A DNA stretch of 18,564 nucleotides from an uncultured Selenomonadaceae bacterium (GCA_910579115.1 CAJTSO010000025.1:2864-21427); one strand, 5' to 3'; positions 6,863 through 14,920 are shown, numbered from the stretch's first letter. Program-made: numbers and translations. The notes: a model not told the origin generated them from the letters alone.

Positions 6863-8761
6863 TTATTTAATTTTCAACCCTGTGGTTTGTTTTTGCTTCT
6901 TTAATTTTTTCTCACGTCCAGGGTCAGCTTTATTTATCTCTTTCTCCTTTTCCTCGGCCTGTTTCTCCAGCCTCTGCTCCCGGGTGGGCATCTCCTTCGC
7001 CCATTTCTCCGCCAGTTTTCTCCTGGCCTCTCGGATCCTTCCGGCCTCTTTCGGGTCAAGTTTTTCCAAATACTTTAGCTCATAGCCGTTGGCCTCCGGC
7101 TCAAGGCGCCTGTGCTCCCGGTAAAAGTTCAGGGCTTCCTCCTCCCGTCCCAGCTCGTCAGCTATATCCCCGGCAATGTAGTAGGCCGGGGAAAATTTCG
7201 GATCGCAGGCGATAGCTGTCCGGCATTCCTCAAGGGCCGCTTCCGGCTTCCCTTCCCCCCGGTAAATATCCGCCAGTGTCACATGGTTAAAGGCGCTGGC
7301 AGGGTTTAAATGCAAGGCGTAGCTGACCTTTTTATGGGCCTCCGGAAAATCCAGCTCCTGCATACAGGCTCTGGCAATCACTGCATACACCTTGCTGAGA
7401 TCCTCCGGAGCGTTATCGCTGTCGAAGACCCGCAGCGCCTGCTGCCGGGCGTAATCAGGCAGATATACATCATTGTACCGGTCACCGTTGTCCACGAACG
7501 CACTCACCAGTTCCGAGTCAGCCAGCTTTGTCTTGGCCAGCCGCTCCATCCATTTTTCCTGTCTTGCCTCATCAGCCTCATGGAGTTTCGTCCGGACATC
7601 AGTAATGACCTCTCCGCTGTAGACGACGCTTATGAGCTTTTTAAGCTCCCGCTCCAAATGACGCTCAGCCACGAATTGTTTCAGGGGCTCGTAGACCCGG
7701 TCATCAGTGAGATAATCCTCCAGCCCGTCCCCTCGACCGCTGGGCCGCCAGTTCCAGCCGGATAGATTGTCATTGTCGTGAATTCCCCGGGCAATGGCCC
7801 CGGCTACCAAATAGGCGGTTTCCCTTGTCAATTCGTTATCAAAGTCAGTCCAGGCAACCTCCGCAAAAAGCATATCATCGATGAGGATTTTGTTTTTGTC
7901 TACCTTCACGTGGCCGCCACTGTAGTCCGTCATCATCTGGGCCAGCTTTTTCTCACGGTTAGGCGTTTCGGGATGGTCATAGGGATCAAACTTGCCGTGA
8001 AATTCCGCCTGCCGGTTCACAATGCTTTCCATCCTGACCATGGCCGCCGCTGCTCCGCCGGGATTGAAGCCCGCTGAACAGGCGATGTAGAACCCTCCTT
8101 CGTCCGCCTCGTACTCCGTGGGAACGCTTACCATCTTTGCCACGGCATAATCTGTCATCATCGATACCACCCCCGGGTCACCGGCTCCGGTGGCGGCATT
8201 TACCGCCACCATGCCGATCTGAGTGGCAGCGGCCTTCGCCATGTTTGAGGCGGAGTGAAGCTTCAGCCCGTGAATCATTTCGTGCCCCAGCACCGCGGCG
8301 ATCTCGTCCTCGTTTCCCCGTAGCCCGGCCACAAGTCCCCGGTTTACGCTTATGTAATTTGTAGGATAGCAGGCGGCATTGAATTCGTCACTGTCGTTTA
8401 CAGCCCAGCGAAAGGGAAGGTTGCGGCTCTCCAGGGTGTACTCACCCTTTGCGGCCAGCCGCTTCATCACCTTGTCCACCGTGATCTTATCCTGACGGAA
8501 GCGGGAAAGTCCGTGCTCCCCTATATCCATCCGGTAGGTTTCTTCTTGATAAAGAGCGTTGTTGCCCATCTCGGATATCTGCCGGAAATACCCGTTATAG
8601 GCCGCCACCGCGCCCAGGGCCCCAAGGACTCCCGAGAGAACATCTCCCTCGCTGGCTCTTACCGGGGACGGAGGCATTGCCACAAGAAGCGCTCCGCACA
8701 GCCCGACCGCAATATTTGCCGCTGTCTGTTTCTTTATTCGCTTTATAAATTCCTTAAGCAC
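6863..8761 (-). CDS. Exported M48-family metalloprotease with TPR repeats (BepA-like architecture)
   Basis: A 632-aa protein from the GTG at 8761, chosen because GGGGAGGAG lies 6 bases upstream and the N-terminus then becomes a clean signal peptide: KEFIKRIKK, a hydrophobic core, and a cut after VRA near residue 36. The zinc-protease motif is GHEMIHG (His160, Glu161, His164), and the third ligand is the Glu of EYEAD near residue 218. A middle region of about 200 residues is unassigned. TPR-like helix pairs cover roughly residues 450-565, followed by a Lys/Glu-rich tail. Signal + M48 + TPR is the plan of BepA, which handles outer-membrane protein assembly, although BepA is shorter (about 490 aa). 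In a diderm Firmicute an envelope quality-control role is reasonable inference. It appears to be a single-gene unit. Confidence 0.88.
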   Translation of the reverse strand: MLKEFIKRIKKQTAANIAVGLCGALLVAMPPSPVRASEGDVLSGVLGALGAVAAYNGYFRQISEMGNNALYQEETYRMDIGEHGLSRFRQDKITVDKVMKRLAAKGEYTLESRNLPFRWAVNDSDEFNAACYPTNYISVNRGLVAGLRGNEDEIAAVLGHEMIHGLKLHSASNMAKAAATQIGMVAVNAATGAGDPGVVSMMTDYAVAKMVSVPTEYEADEGGFYIACSAGFNPGGAAAAMVRMESIVNRQAEFHGKFDPYDHPETPNREKKLAQMMTDYSGGHVKVDKNKILIDDMLFAEVAWTDFDNELTRETAYLVAGAIARGIHDNDNLSGWNWRPSGRGDGLEDYLTDDRVYEPLKQFVAERHLERELKKLISVVYSGEVITDVRTKLHEADEARQEKWMERLAKTKLADSELVSAFVDNGDRYNDVYLPDYARQQALRVFDSDNAPEDLSKVYAVIARACMQELDFPEAHKKVSYALHLNPASAFNHVTLADIYRGEGKPEAALEECRTAIACDPKFSPAYYIAGDIADELGREEEALNFYREHRRLEPEANGYELKYLEKLDPKEAGRIREARRKLAEKWAKEMPTREQRLEKQAEEKEKEINKADPGREKKLKKQKQTTGLKIK

Positions 8762-8767
8762 GGGCAA

Positions 8768-8776
8768 CTCCTCCCC
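8768..8776 (-). promoter_or_regulatory. Ribosome-binding site that sets the M48 gene start at GTG 8761
   Basis: GGGGAGGAG on the minus strand is 6 bases from the GTG. The upstream GTG at 8788 would place this site inside the coding region and add nine residues ahead of the signal peptide. Confidence 0.8.
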
Positions 8777-8850
8777 AACCACCTGCACGTCAGTCCGCTG
8801 ATAAGCTCTATATTACCATATCAACCGGTATCCTTCATTAAAATCCGGTG

Positions 8851-8897
8851 AAAAATAAAAAATTACCCGGGGAGGTTCATCTTCCCCTCCCGGGTAA
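8851..8897 (-). terminator. Intrinsic terminator of the trk operon
   Basis: On the minus strand TTACCCGGGAGG pairs with CCTCCCCGGGTAA (12-13 bp, one bulged G), followed by a T-rich run of about 12 nt. It begins 7 bp after the trkH stop. Confidence 0.9.
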
Positions 8898-8903
8898 AAA
8901 TTT

Positions 8904-10403
8904 CTATTGACGGCCGCCAATGTCCTGCCAGGCGGAATACATTCCAACAAGGACAATAAAAATCTCCAGCCGGCCCAGCAGCATGGCAATCATTTCTACG
9001 ATCAAGGCCCCGTCACCTGTGTCGGGACCGGTAATGCCGATGGAAATTCCTACGTTGCCCAGGGCGGAAGCCGCCTCAAAAATCACTTCCGTAAGGCCTG
9101 CTCCAGTGGTAAAGCAAAGAGCTAATACCGTCAACAGAAAACAGCCCGCATAAATCAGGGAAAAGCCAACGGCCTCGTCCATCAGATGACGGTCAAAGGC
9201 CACTCTACCCTCAACCCGAAAGTAGTAAGGGACAATTATCATCCTGTTTGGAACAAGCCGCCGTCTTAGATACAGGCCCGCCGTCCTCAGGAGAACGTAG
9301 ACACGTTGAAGCTTCAAACCGCCAGCAGTGGAACCGCTCATGCCCCCCATGAACATCAGAACAATCATGATGGCCAGTACTGCCGGAGTCCAGGCTTCCG
9401 GTCCGGTTATCCCGAATCCGGTGCCTGACAAAGACGTGGCGGTCAAAAACATTGCCCGCCGCCAGACGTCGAGGCAGGAAACAATAAAATCCAACGGTGA
9501 AGAAAAGGACATATCAGCAACCAGGGCCGGCAACTCCTGAAGGGCGATGAACATGGTCGCCCCCAAGACCACTGCCCACATGAGCCGCAGCTCCGTTACC
9601 CTGACAGCCTCCCGCCAATGACCCCGGAAGCACTGAAGCATGACATAAAAGTTTGTCATTCCCACCAGCATAAGGAGGATGGACACCCACTCAGCGGCCG
9701 GGCTGCCGTAGGAACCAATGCTGTTCGTGTATGTGGAGAAACCGCCGGTAGACAAGGCGCTCATCGTATGGCAGACCGCCTCCAGAGGCGGAACACCCGC
9801 CATAATATAAAGACTGGTGCCGGCCACAAGGAAACCGTTGTACATCAGGAAAACGACCTGCGCCGTCCGCTGCAGGCTGGGCATTATCCTGTCCGGATGA
9901 CCTTCCCCTGAAAACAGGGTCATCGCCTTTCTTCCCGGCAGGAACAACACCATTACCAGGACAAAGCCAAGGCCGCCCACGTACTGCATGAACGCCCGGT
10001 GAAAGAGAAAAATATTGGGCAGCTTCTCCGGCGCCGCTACCGTAAAACCGGTGGTGGTCCAACCGCTGACCGCTTCAAACATGGATTGGACAAAATCCAG
10101 CTTCCCGGCCAGGAAAAAGGGCAGGGCCCCGATCAGCATCCCCCAAAGCCAAATGGAAAGTACAGTGGTACTGCTCATTCTAAGCCTCAGCTTCCAGCGG
10201 AGGGCATCAGGCTCCTGCTGAAAATAACCATAGATGCAGAAAAGACTGCCGGTAAAAGCGGAAAACAGAAAGCTCAGCAAAAAACTCTCCCGATAAATAT
10301 ATTCCTCCGGGTAAAAGAAAAGAACAACCAGCGGAACCAGGGTAAGCAGCCCCAGCAAAATCATGTATTTTCCCAGACTGACCTTGTCCAGAGTTTTATT
10401 CAT
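8904..10403 (-). CDS. trkH: TrkH/KtrB-type potassium transporter membrane subunit
   Basis: A 499-aa K+ uptake channel-like transporter. The four pore-loop signatures of the family are all visible: TTTGFT (116-121), STGGFS (218-223), SGTGFG (326-331) and GNVGIS (449-454), each with the selectivity-filter glycine. The conserved GGMSGSTAGGLK stretch (353-364) follows the third pore. About eight to ten hydrophobic helices surround them. The ATG overlaps the stop of the preceding trkA-type gene by 8 nt, so it is translationally coupled to its presumed gating subunits. It is the last gene of a three-gene unit closed by a strong terminator. Glycine in the first pore loop points to K+ selectivity. 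Whether it is TrkH or KtrB by subfamily I cannot settle. Confidence 0.95.
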   Translation of the reverse strand: MNKTLDKVSLGKYMILLGLLTLVPLVVLFFYPEEYIYRESFLLSFLFSAFTGSLFCIYGYFQQEPDALRWKLRLRMSSTTVLSIWLWGMLIGALPFFLAGKLDFVQSMFEAVSGWTTTGFTVAAPEKLPNIFLFHRAFMQYVGGLGFVLVMVLFLPGRKAMTLFSGEGHPDRIMPSLQRTAQVVFLMYNGFLVAGTSLYIMAGVPPLEAVCHTMSALSTGGFSTYTNSIGSYGSPAAEWVSILLMLVGMTNFYVMLQCFRGHWREAVRVTELRLMWAVVLGATMFIALQELPALVADMSFSSPLDFIVSCLDVWRRAMFLTATSLSGTGFGITGPEAWTPAVLAIMIVLMFMGGMSGSTAGGLKLQRVYVLLRTAGLYLRRRLVPNRMIIVPYYFRVEGRVAFDRHLMDEAVGFSLIYAGCFLLTVLALCFTTGAGLTEVIFEAASALGNVGISIGITGPDTGDGALIVEMIAMLLGRLEIFIVLVGMYSAWQDIGGRQ

Positions 10404-11076
10404 CCGCCCTTACTCCTCGCAAAATCCTGACAGCTTCAATCTCGCGGCCCCCCGCCGAAAGAATTATCAGTTTGTCTCCAGGAAGCAGCCTTGTTTCGCC
10501 CCGGGGAATAATTGTAATGCTTCCCCGGAGCAGCGCCCCGATAATAACACTGTCCGGCAGAACAATATCCCGCAATTTCTTTCTGACCGTGGGACAAGCC
10601 TCATCCATAACCAGCTCAACAATATTTACCCTGCCATCCTCAAAGGACACCATCCCCTTCATTTCTTCCAGGAAGGCCTGCTGCTCGATAATTTTCGTCA
10701 CCGCCTGCACGGCGCAGACGGGGTGATCGATGCCCAGGCGGCGGAAAAAAGCCACCTTGTCCGGGCTGCCCACAATCGCCACCGTCTTTTCCACCCCGAA
10801 CATTTTCTTTCCCAGCTGGCAGGCGATCAGATTGTCCTCGTCTCGAGGGGACATGGCAATGATTACATCCGCCTCGCCGGCCCCGGCTTCATCCAGCACA
10901 TAGGGCTTTGTGCCGTCACCATGAATAATGTTCAGACCGTCAACGGAGGCCAGCCGGCGGCAGTCCTCGGCCACGGCGTTTATTACCGTAACGGAATGGC
11001 CCTGCCCAATTAGGGACTGAGCAAGAGTTCTGGCCTTGGTGCGCCCCCCCACGATTATTATCCTGTCATTTATCAC
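10396..11076 (-). CDS. trkA: TrkA-type regulatory protein, RCK_N + RCK_C, with a degenerate nucleotide loop
   Basis: A 226-aa cytoplasmic gating protein for the adjacent TrkH. The start is GTG at 11076, with GGGGGAGG seven bases upstream; it overlaps the previous stop as GTGA. Residues about 4-125 form a Rossmann-like RCK_N domain and about 145-222 a TrkA_C (RCK_C) domain, ending in the typical ITIIPRGETRLLPGDKLIIL segment. The nucleotide loop reads GGRTKA where GxGxxG is expected, and the acidic residue at the end of strand 2 is replaced (VTVIN). NAD/ATP binding may therefore be lost or changed. Together with the upstream 151-aa RCK_N-only protein this makes one and a half RCK units on two chains, unlike the single two-RCK TrkA of E. 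coli. Confidence 0.9.
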   Translation of the reverse strand: MINDRIIIVGGRTKARTLAQSLIGQGHSVTVINAVAEDCRRLASVDGLNIIHGDGTKPYVLDEAGAGEADVIIAMSPRDEDNLIACQLGKKMFGVEKTVAIVGSPDKVAFFRRLGIDHPVCAVQAVTKIIEQQAFLEEMKGMVSFEDGRVNIVELVMDEACPTVRKKLRDIVLPDSVIIGALLRGSITIIPRGETRLLPGDKLIILSAGGREIEAVRILRGVRADE

Positions 11077-11528
11077 TGGTCTACCTCCCCCAGATAGCTG
11101 GCTATTTCCCTGGCCGACAGCTCTGAAGGGCAAATGCTGGTGATTCCCAGTTCCTTGTAGACGACCTCCCGGCCCGGCTCATAAAGGCGGGCAATTATCC
11201 GGGGTTTTCTTCCAGGCTGAATTTCTCTTATCAGCTGAGCAATCATGGCATTCATGTTATCGTTGTTTGTCACCACGATAACCCCCTCGGCCGATTCCAG
11301 TCCCACCCGCTCCAAAACAGACATCTCGCTGGCATCACCTGTAAAAGTCATACCGCCATAGCTGTCCGTCAGCTTATCAAAGGCGCTTTGGCGCTTGTCT
11401 ATTATAAGGATTTCCTTGCCTGCCGCTTCCAGCTGCTCCGCCAAAGTTGCCCCCAGCCGTCCACATCCGATTATTATATAGTAGTTCTCTCCTTTAAGGG
11501 CCTTACCGATACCTTTGAATAAATTCAT
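11073..11528 (-). CDS. trkA: TrkA-type regulatory protein, RCK_N domain only
   Basis: A 151-aa cytoplasmic protein. The ATG at 11528 is chosen because GGAGGAG lies 6 bases upstream; a longer frame adds 15 basic residues without support. The RCK_N fold has an intact nucleotide-binding loop GCGRLG (about residues 21-26) and an Asp at the end of strand 2 (ILIID), so it should bind NAD(H) or ATP/ADP. There is no TrkA_C domain. It is the first gene of the trk unit. Its stop overlaps the start of the second trkA-type gene as GTGA, giving tight coupling and probably a fixed stoichiometry. Likely role: ligand-sensing half of a hetero-oligomeric gating ring for TrkH. Assignment to the RCK family is firm; partner arrangement is inferred. 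Confidence 0.9.
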   Translation of the reverse strand: MNLFKGIGKALKGENYYIIIGCGRLGATLAEQLEAAGKEILIIDKRQSAFDKLTDSYGGMTFTGDASEMSVLERVGLESAEGVIVVTNNDNMNAMIAQLIREIQPGRKPRIIARLYEPGREVVYKELGITSICPSELSAREIASYLGEVDQ

Positions 11529-11618
11529 GACGATCTCCTCCGAGCAAATACGGCGGCGAAAAATCTTCCTCACGTATTCGTTGACTAAATGCCAGGCGAC
11601 AGATTGTAGAATTCCACC

Positions 11619-11649
11619 AAAAAAATGCGACAGACCTCATGATCTGCCG
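11619..11649 (-). terminator. Intrinsic terminator after the P-loop/Asp23 gene
   Basis: On the minus strand CGGCAGA pairs with TCTGTCG (7 bp, one G-U, 8-nt loop), followed by CA and seven T residues. It lies 14 bp past the stop at 11663 and separates this gene from the trk unit. Confidence 0.75.
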
Positions 11650-11662
11650 TAAATTGTCCCCG

Positions 11663-12499
11663 TTATTTCGCCCCTACAACCAGAGCCTTAACATTCACGT
11701 TTAGTTTCCTGACCACCATACCAGTCTGAAGCTCCAGCTTTTTTTTCGTCTCATTCTGAATCCCCATAATAAGCTGGGGAATATTTTTCCCGTATACGGC
11801 CAGCACGACGCTGCAAACGATAACCAGCCCCCGATGCTCATCATCTTCGGTAATCTGCTCTACCTTAATGTCGGTTACCTTGCGAACGCCTTCGCTGCTG
11901 CCCACAATGTAGCGAACGATGTCGGCGATGGCCTTGTTATCGATAATGAGCTTGCCGTAATAGCTGAATACCGGGCGGACAATGGACTTCTCCCCCAGCC
12001 GGCGCCTCTTCCTGCCCCCGTAAAAAAAAGAACGGATCGGATCGATAAGGTAGCCGGAAAAATGGGGAGCCAGCTCAATGGAAGGAACCGGAATAATATG
12101 CATCCCCTTCTTCATCCTTACCTCGTGAGCTTTTTCCATTTCCGCGGGAGTCGCCACATCCTCTATCCTGACAATCTGGCTTATGGCCGGCAGTCCCAGC
12201 TTCTTGGCGATTTTACCCACCATATTGTCCGAAGTGCCGATGATCAGTATCCGGTTCGGCATATCCTCCCGGAGAGCCTCCATCACTTCCTCAGCATGAC
12301 CGGGCAACACAAATATCGCCCGGCGGACGGCCATTATCTTACTCTTTTCATGCTTTGCCGATTTTCCGGCGACAATTTTACCGTCTCTGATGAGTATCCC
12401 ATCATCAATTATGGCATCTGCCTGATATTCATTGGCCACCATGAGGGCACGATGACTTTTGCCGGTGCCGCTCTGACCAACCAAAGCTATTACTTCCAT
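11663..12499 (-). CDS. P-loop NTPase domain fused to an Asp23/Gls24 domain
   Basis: A 278-aa protein from the ATG at 12499 (AGGGT seven bases upstream), placing the Walker A loop GQSGTGKS at residues 8-15 right after the first strand. A longer frame starts at 12547 but has no close ribosome-binding site. The N-terminal half (about 1-150) looks like a small P-loop ATP/GTP-binding domain. It is followed by a basic linker, GGRKRRR, near residue 163. Residues about 175-275 match the Asp23/Gls24 (DUF322) style: VRKVTDIKVE, then a hydrophobic strand, YGKNIPQLIMGIQNETKKKLE, and a closing VRKLNVNVKAL strand. Asp23 proteins are envelope-stress or membrane-associated scaffolds in Firmicutes. A nucleotide-driven version is unusual to me. 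Its substrate and partners are unknown. It is separated from the PHP gene by 155 bp. Confidence 0.8.
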   Translation of the reverse strand: MEVIALVGQSGTGKSHRALMVANEYQADAIIDDGILIRDGKIVAGKSAKHEKSKIMAVRRAIFVLPGHAEEVMEALREDMPNRILIIGTSDNMVGKIAKKLGLPAISQIVRIEDVATPAEMEKAHEVRMKKGMHIIPVPSIELAPHFSGYLIDPIRSFFYGGRKRRRLGEKSIVRPVFSYYGKLIIDNKAIADIVRYIVGSSEGVRKVTDIKVEQITEDDEHRGLVIVCSVVLAVYGKNIPQLIMGIQNETKKKLELQTGMVVRKLNVNVKALVVGAK

Positions 12500-12654
12500 T
12501 TCATTTACCCTGTACAAAAATAGACCGCATAGACCGACACCCATCATTCTGGCAAGCGCCGCAGTCCTTTTCCTTCCTTACGCGCATGATAGCAGTAAAG
12601 ATACAGACTCCACCAATCCTCCTGTAAAATTTATGTCCCCGGAAGTAATGACAG

Positions 12655-13488
12655 TCACCTATCATTGTTCATTGCCTCCACAAAAGGCCTGGCCAGTTCG
12701 TCATCCACCACGAATTCTCCCAGGGTTTCCGGGTACCGCCCGGCGATGCCGTGGAAATCTGAGCCGCCGGTTTTCAGCAGGCCGTGCAGCTCCGCCAGCT
12801 GTTCATACCGCTGGACATCATCACCGTTGTGCTGGGGATAATAGACCTCGATCCCCGCCACATCCAGCTTTAATACCTTGGAGACAACGGCGTCGTCCCC
12901 AATGAGCAGGGGATGGGCCAGCACCGGAAATCCGCCGGCTGCCCTTATCAGATCCACCGCCACCTCCGCTTCAACGCGGTAGCGGGGAACATAGCAAGGC
13001 TTACCCTCCCCCAAAAGCTCATCAAAAGCAATCCGGGCAGTAGGGAAAAAACCTTTCTTCACCAAGACCCGGGCCACGTGAGAACGGCTGACCGAGCTGC
13101 TGGCTCCCGCCACCTTCAGCACTTCCGCCTCAGAAACGTCATATTTCAGCTCCTGAAGCTTTTCCAGCATGAGAACAAGCCGCTGCCAGCGGTCTTCGCT
13201 GATCTCCACCAGTCCCTCCGCCAGCTGGGAGCTGTATATATCGACATTGTACCCAAGAATATGTACTTCCCGACCATCTGTCTGAGCCGAAAGCTCGATG
13301 CCGGGGATGATCGTCAACCCTTTGACGCTGTCTTTTTCATTCTCGTAAAGGTGGCGGAGCCCATCCACGGTATCATGGTCCGTAATAGCAATATTACGGA
13401 GCCCTGCCTCACAGGCAGCGGCCAACACCTCCTCCGGCATCAGCCGGCCGTCCGAAAAAATGGTGTGAATATGTAGATCACTTGACAT
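12655..13488 (-). CDS. PHP-domain phosphoesterase (RNase AM / nucleoside 3',5'-bisphosphate phosphatase type)
   Basis: A 277-aa cytoplasmic metal-dependent phosphoesterase. The PHP metal ligands appear in order: DLHIHT (His6, His8) with FSDG (Asp13), TDHDT (Asp37, His38, Asp39), GIELS (Glu65), HILGY (His76), AHP (His192) and GSDFHG (Asp244, His246). This is the YciV/TrpH-type family, whose characterised members remove 5'-nucleotides from short RNA ends or hydrolyse 3',5'-bisphosphonucleosides. Residues 100-165 form the family's helical insert. It starts 25 bp after ymdB and probably shares its transcript. Together with RNase Y and YmdB upstream it fits a cluster of RNA-end and nucleotide-phosphate enzymes. 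The ribosome-binding site before the ATG is weak. The exact substrate cannot be told from sequence. Confidence 0.9.
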   Translation of the reverse strand: MSSDLHIHTIFSDGRLMPEEVLAAACEAGLRNIAITDHDTVDGLRHLYENEKDSVKGLTIIPGIELSAQTDGREVHILGYNVDIYSSQLAEGLVEISEDRWQRLVLMLEKLQELKYDVSEAEVLKVAGASSSVSRSHVARVLVKKGFFPTARIAFDELLGEGKPCYVPRYRVEAEVAVDLIRAAGGFPVLAHPLLIGDDAVVSKVLKLDVAGIEVYYPQHNGDDVQRYEQLAELHGLLKTGGSDFHGIAGRYPETLGEFVVDDELARPFVEAMNNDR

Positions 13489-13513
13489 CCTTAGTACCCA
13501 AACCCTTTAGCTT

Positions 13514-14293
13514 TCACTGCTTTACCAAAATACGCTCTATGGCTACAGCCTCATTCGTCTTATCATTCACGTCAATAATGACACCACTGTATACGCCCGG
13601 TCCGGTTTCTTCCGCCACGAAGCGCACCGGCATACCGGTAGTAAACCTACGGATGATACATTCAACACCGTCACCGATAACGGAATCCCAAGGACCGGTC
13701 ATACCCAAATCGGAGATGAAGGCCGTTCCCTTATGAAGGATCCGCTCATCTGCCGTCTGTACATGGGTGTGTGTCCCTACCACGGCCGTAACCCTTCCAT
13801 CAAGGTACCAGCCCAGCGCCATCTTTTCAGAAGTAGTTTCCGCATGAAAATCCACCAGAATAATATCCGCCCTGCCCTTCAGCTCGTAAAGAATATCCTC
13901 TATCCTCTGGAAAGGGCAGTCAACGGGGGGCATGAAAGCCCGGCCGGACATATTTACCACCGCAATGCGCTTCGACTTGAGCTGATAGACGCACCAGCCC
14001 CGGCCGGGAGTCCCCGGGGGATAATTCGCCGGTCTTACAAGATATGGCTCATCATCGATGAAATTCATTACCTCCTTATTATCCCAGATATGGTTGCCGC
14101 TGGTCACCACATCTGCCCCCGCCTGGCACAATTCATCAAAAATCCTGCGGACGATCCCTTTGCCTCCGGCGGAATTCTCGCCGTTTACCACCACAAAATC
14201 TATCTTGCGCTCCGCTTTCAGCCGAGGGGTAAGCTCCTTGAACAGCTCGCGGCCCTTCTTGCCAAAAACATCGCCGATCATCAGTATTCGCAC
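13514..14293 (-). CDS. ymdB: YmdB-family (TIGR00282) metallophosphoesterase
   Basis: A 259-aa calcineurin-like phosphoesterase. Characterised YmdB proteins hydrolyse 2',3'-cyclic nucleotides and phosphodiesters and influence biofilm and RNA metabolism in Bacillus. The metal-binding residues are visible: GDVFG (Asp8), NGEN (Glu39, Asn40), SGNHIWD (Asn67, His68), VDFHAE (His150) and GTHTHVQTAD (His175, His177). The start is GTG with GAGG five bases upstream. That site overlaps the stop of the 176-aa gene, so the two are coupled (7-bp gap). Length matches the family. The order rny - (one gene) - ymdB is the well-known Firmicute neighbourhood, although here the gene between is not spoVS and a terminator lies after rny. 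Confidence 0.95.
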   Translation of the reverse strand: MRILMIGDVFGKKGRELFKELTPRLKAERKIDFVVVNGENSAGGKGIVRRIFDELCQAGADVVTSGNHIWDNKEVMNFIDDEPYLVRPANYPPGTPGRGWCVYQLKSKRIAVVNMSGRAFMPPVDCPFQRIEDILYELKGRADIILVDFHAETTSEKMALGWYLDGRVTAVVGTHTHVQTADERILHKGTAFISDLGMTGPWDSVIGDGVECIIRRFTTGMPVRFVAEETGPGVYSGVIIDVNDKTNEAVAIERILVKQ

Positions 14294-14300
14294 GGGTACC

Positions 14301-14831
14301 TCACTTGTTATAAACCATTACCCGGCCGGCTTCTCGATAGCCCACCATCGTCTCTGATATAACCCCATGCCGGACAGAGCCCAGTATATTATCAATATTA
14401 TCCTCATGAGCCAGCCTCGTTGCCTCATCAGGAAGATCTTTCTCCATCTCCGTATCGGTCACCAAGCCATCCTTGAAGTTATCTCTTACCAGGGCGGCAA
14501 TCAAACTTATCTCTCCCCGGCTGATTGTTGCCATATCCCGTTTGATCCCGAGAATAGCCGCCTTCCCATTGCCTTCAACGGTAATGTTCAGCCTGCCTTC
14601 CGGCAGTCCCAGAAGGCTGTGGTAAGTACTAATGCTTTCCGTAAGGAACCGCCCGAACTCTTTGTTCTCCTCATCACTTGGAAGACGATTCAGGGCAAAG
14701 GCCATCTGCAAAGTCTCTCCCTTTGCCGGATCAAAGGTAACGGTTCCAATCTCCGGATAACAAAGAAGCAGCGTCATCAACAGATTGACGCCGTCCATAT
14801 TCGGTTTACGGCTGCGGCGCAACAAGGACAT
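14301..14831 (-). CDS. Unrecognised conserved-looking 176-aa protein between rny and ymdB
   Basis: I do not recognise this family. The ATG has AGGAG nine bases upstream. The protein starts with a basic stretch (LLRRSRKPN). It has a short hydrophobic segment at about 14-25, too short and polar for a confident membrane helix. It then alternates strands and helices: VTFDP, LQMAFAL, a helix from about 53 to 72, LNITVEG, KAAILGI and SLIAALVR. An acidic linker (about 120-145) leads to a closing VMVY segment that looks like a beta strand. There is no signal peptide, no cysteine pair and no catalytic motif. It ends 7 bp before ymdB and is coupled to it, so a role with YmdB or RNase Y is plausible. 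A terminator hairpin lies 34 bp upstream. Confidence 0.8.
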   Translation of the reverse strand: MSLLRRSRKPNMDGVNLLMTLLLCYPEIGTVTFDPAKGETLQMAFALNRLPSDEENKEFGRFLTESISTYHSLLGLPEGRLNITVEGNGKAAILGIKRDMATISRGEISLIAALVRDNFKDGLVTDTEMEKDLPDEATRLAHEDNIDNILGSVRHGVISETMVGYREAGRVMVYNK

Positions 14832-14864
14832 CTGACTCAGCTCCTATCCCCAAAATATTTTTAA

Positions 14865-14899
14865 GAAAAAAGGAGCGCTGCTTAAGGCAACACTCCTTT
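14865..14899 (-). terminator. Intrinsic terminator (possibly leaky) after rny
   Basis: On the minus strand AAAGGAGTGTTG pairs with CAGCGCTCCTTT (about 12 bp including two wobble pairs, 7-nt loop), followed by a T run. It is symmetrical enough to work in both directions. It ends 34 bp before the ATG at 14831, leaving no room for a promoter behind it. Confidence 0.82.
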
Positions 14900-14920
14900 T
14901 ATTATCTGCCACGCGATTAT

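Noticed and set aside
14301..14831. The 176-aa gene as spoVS, a frequent neighbour of ymdB
   Set aside because: It is about twice the length of SpoVS and shows none of its conserved sequence.
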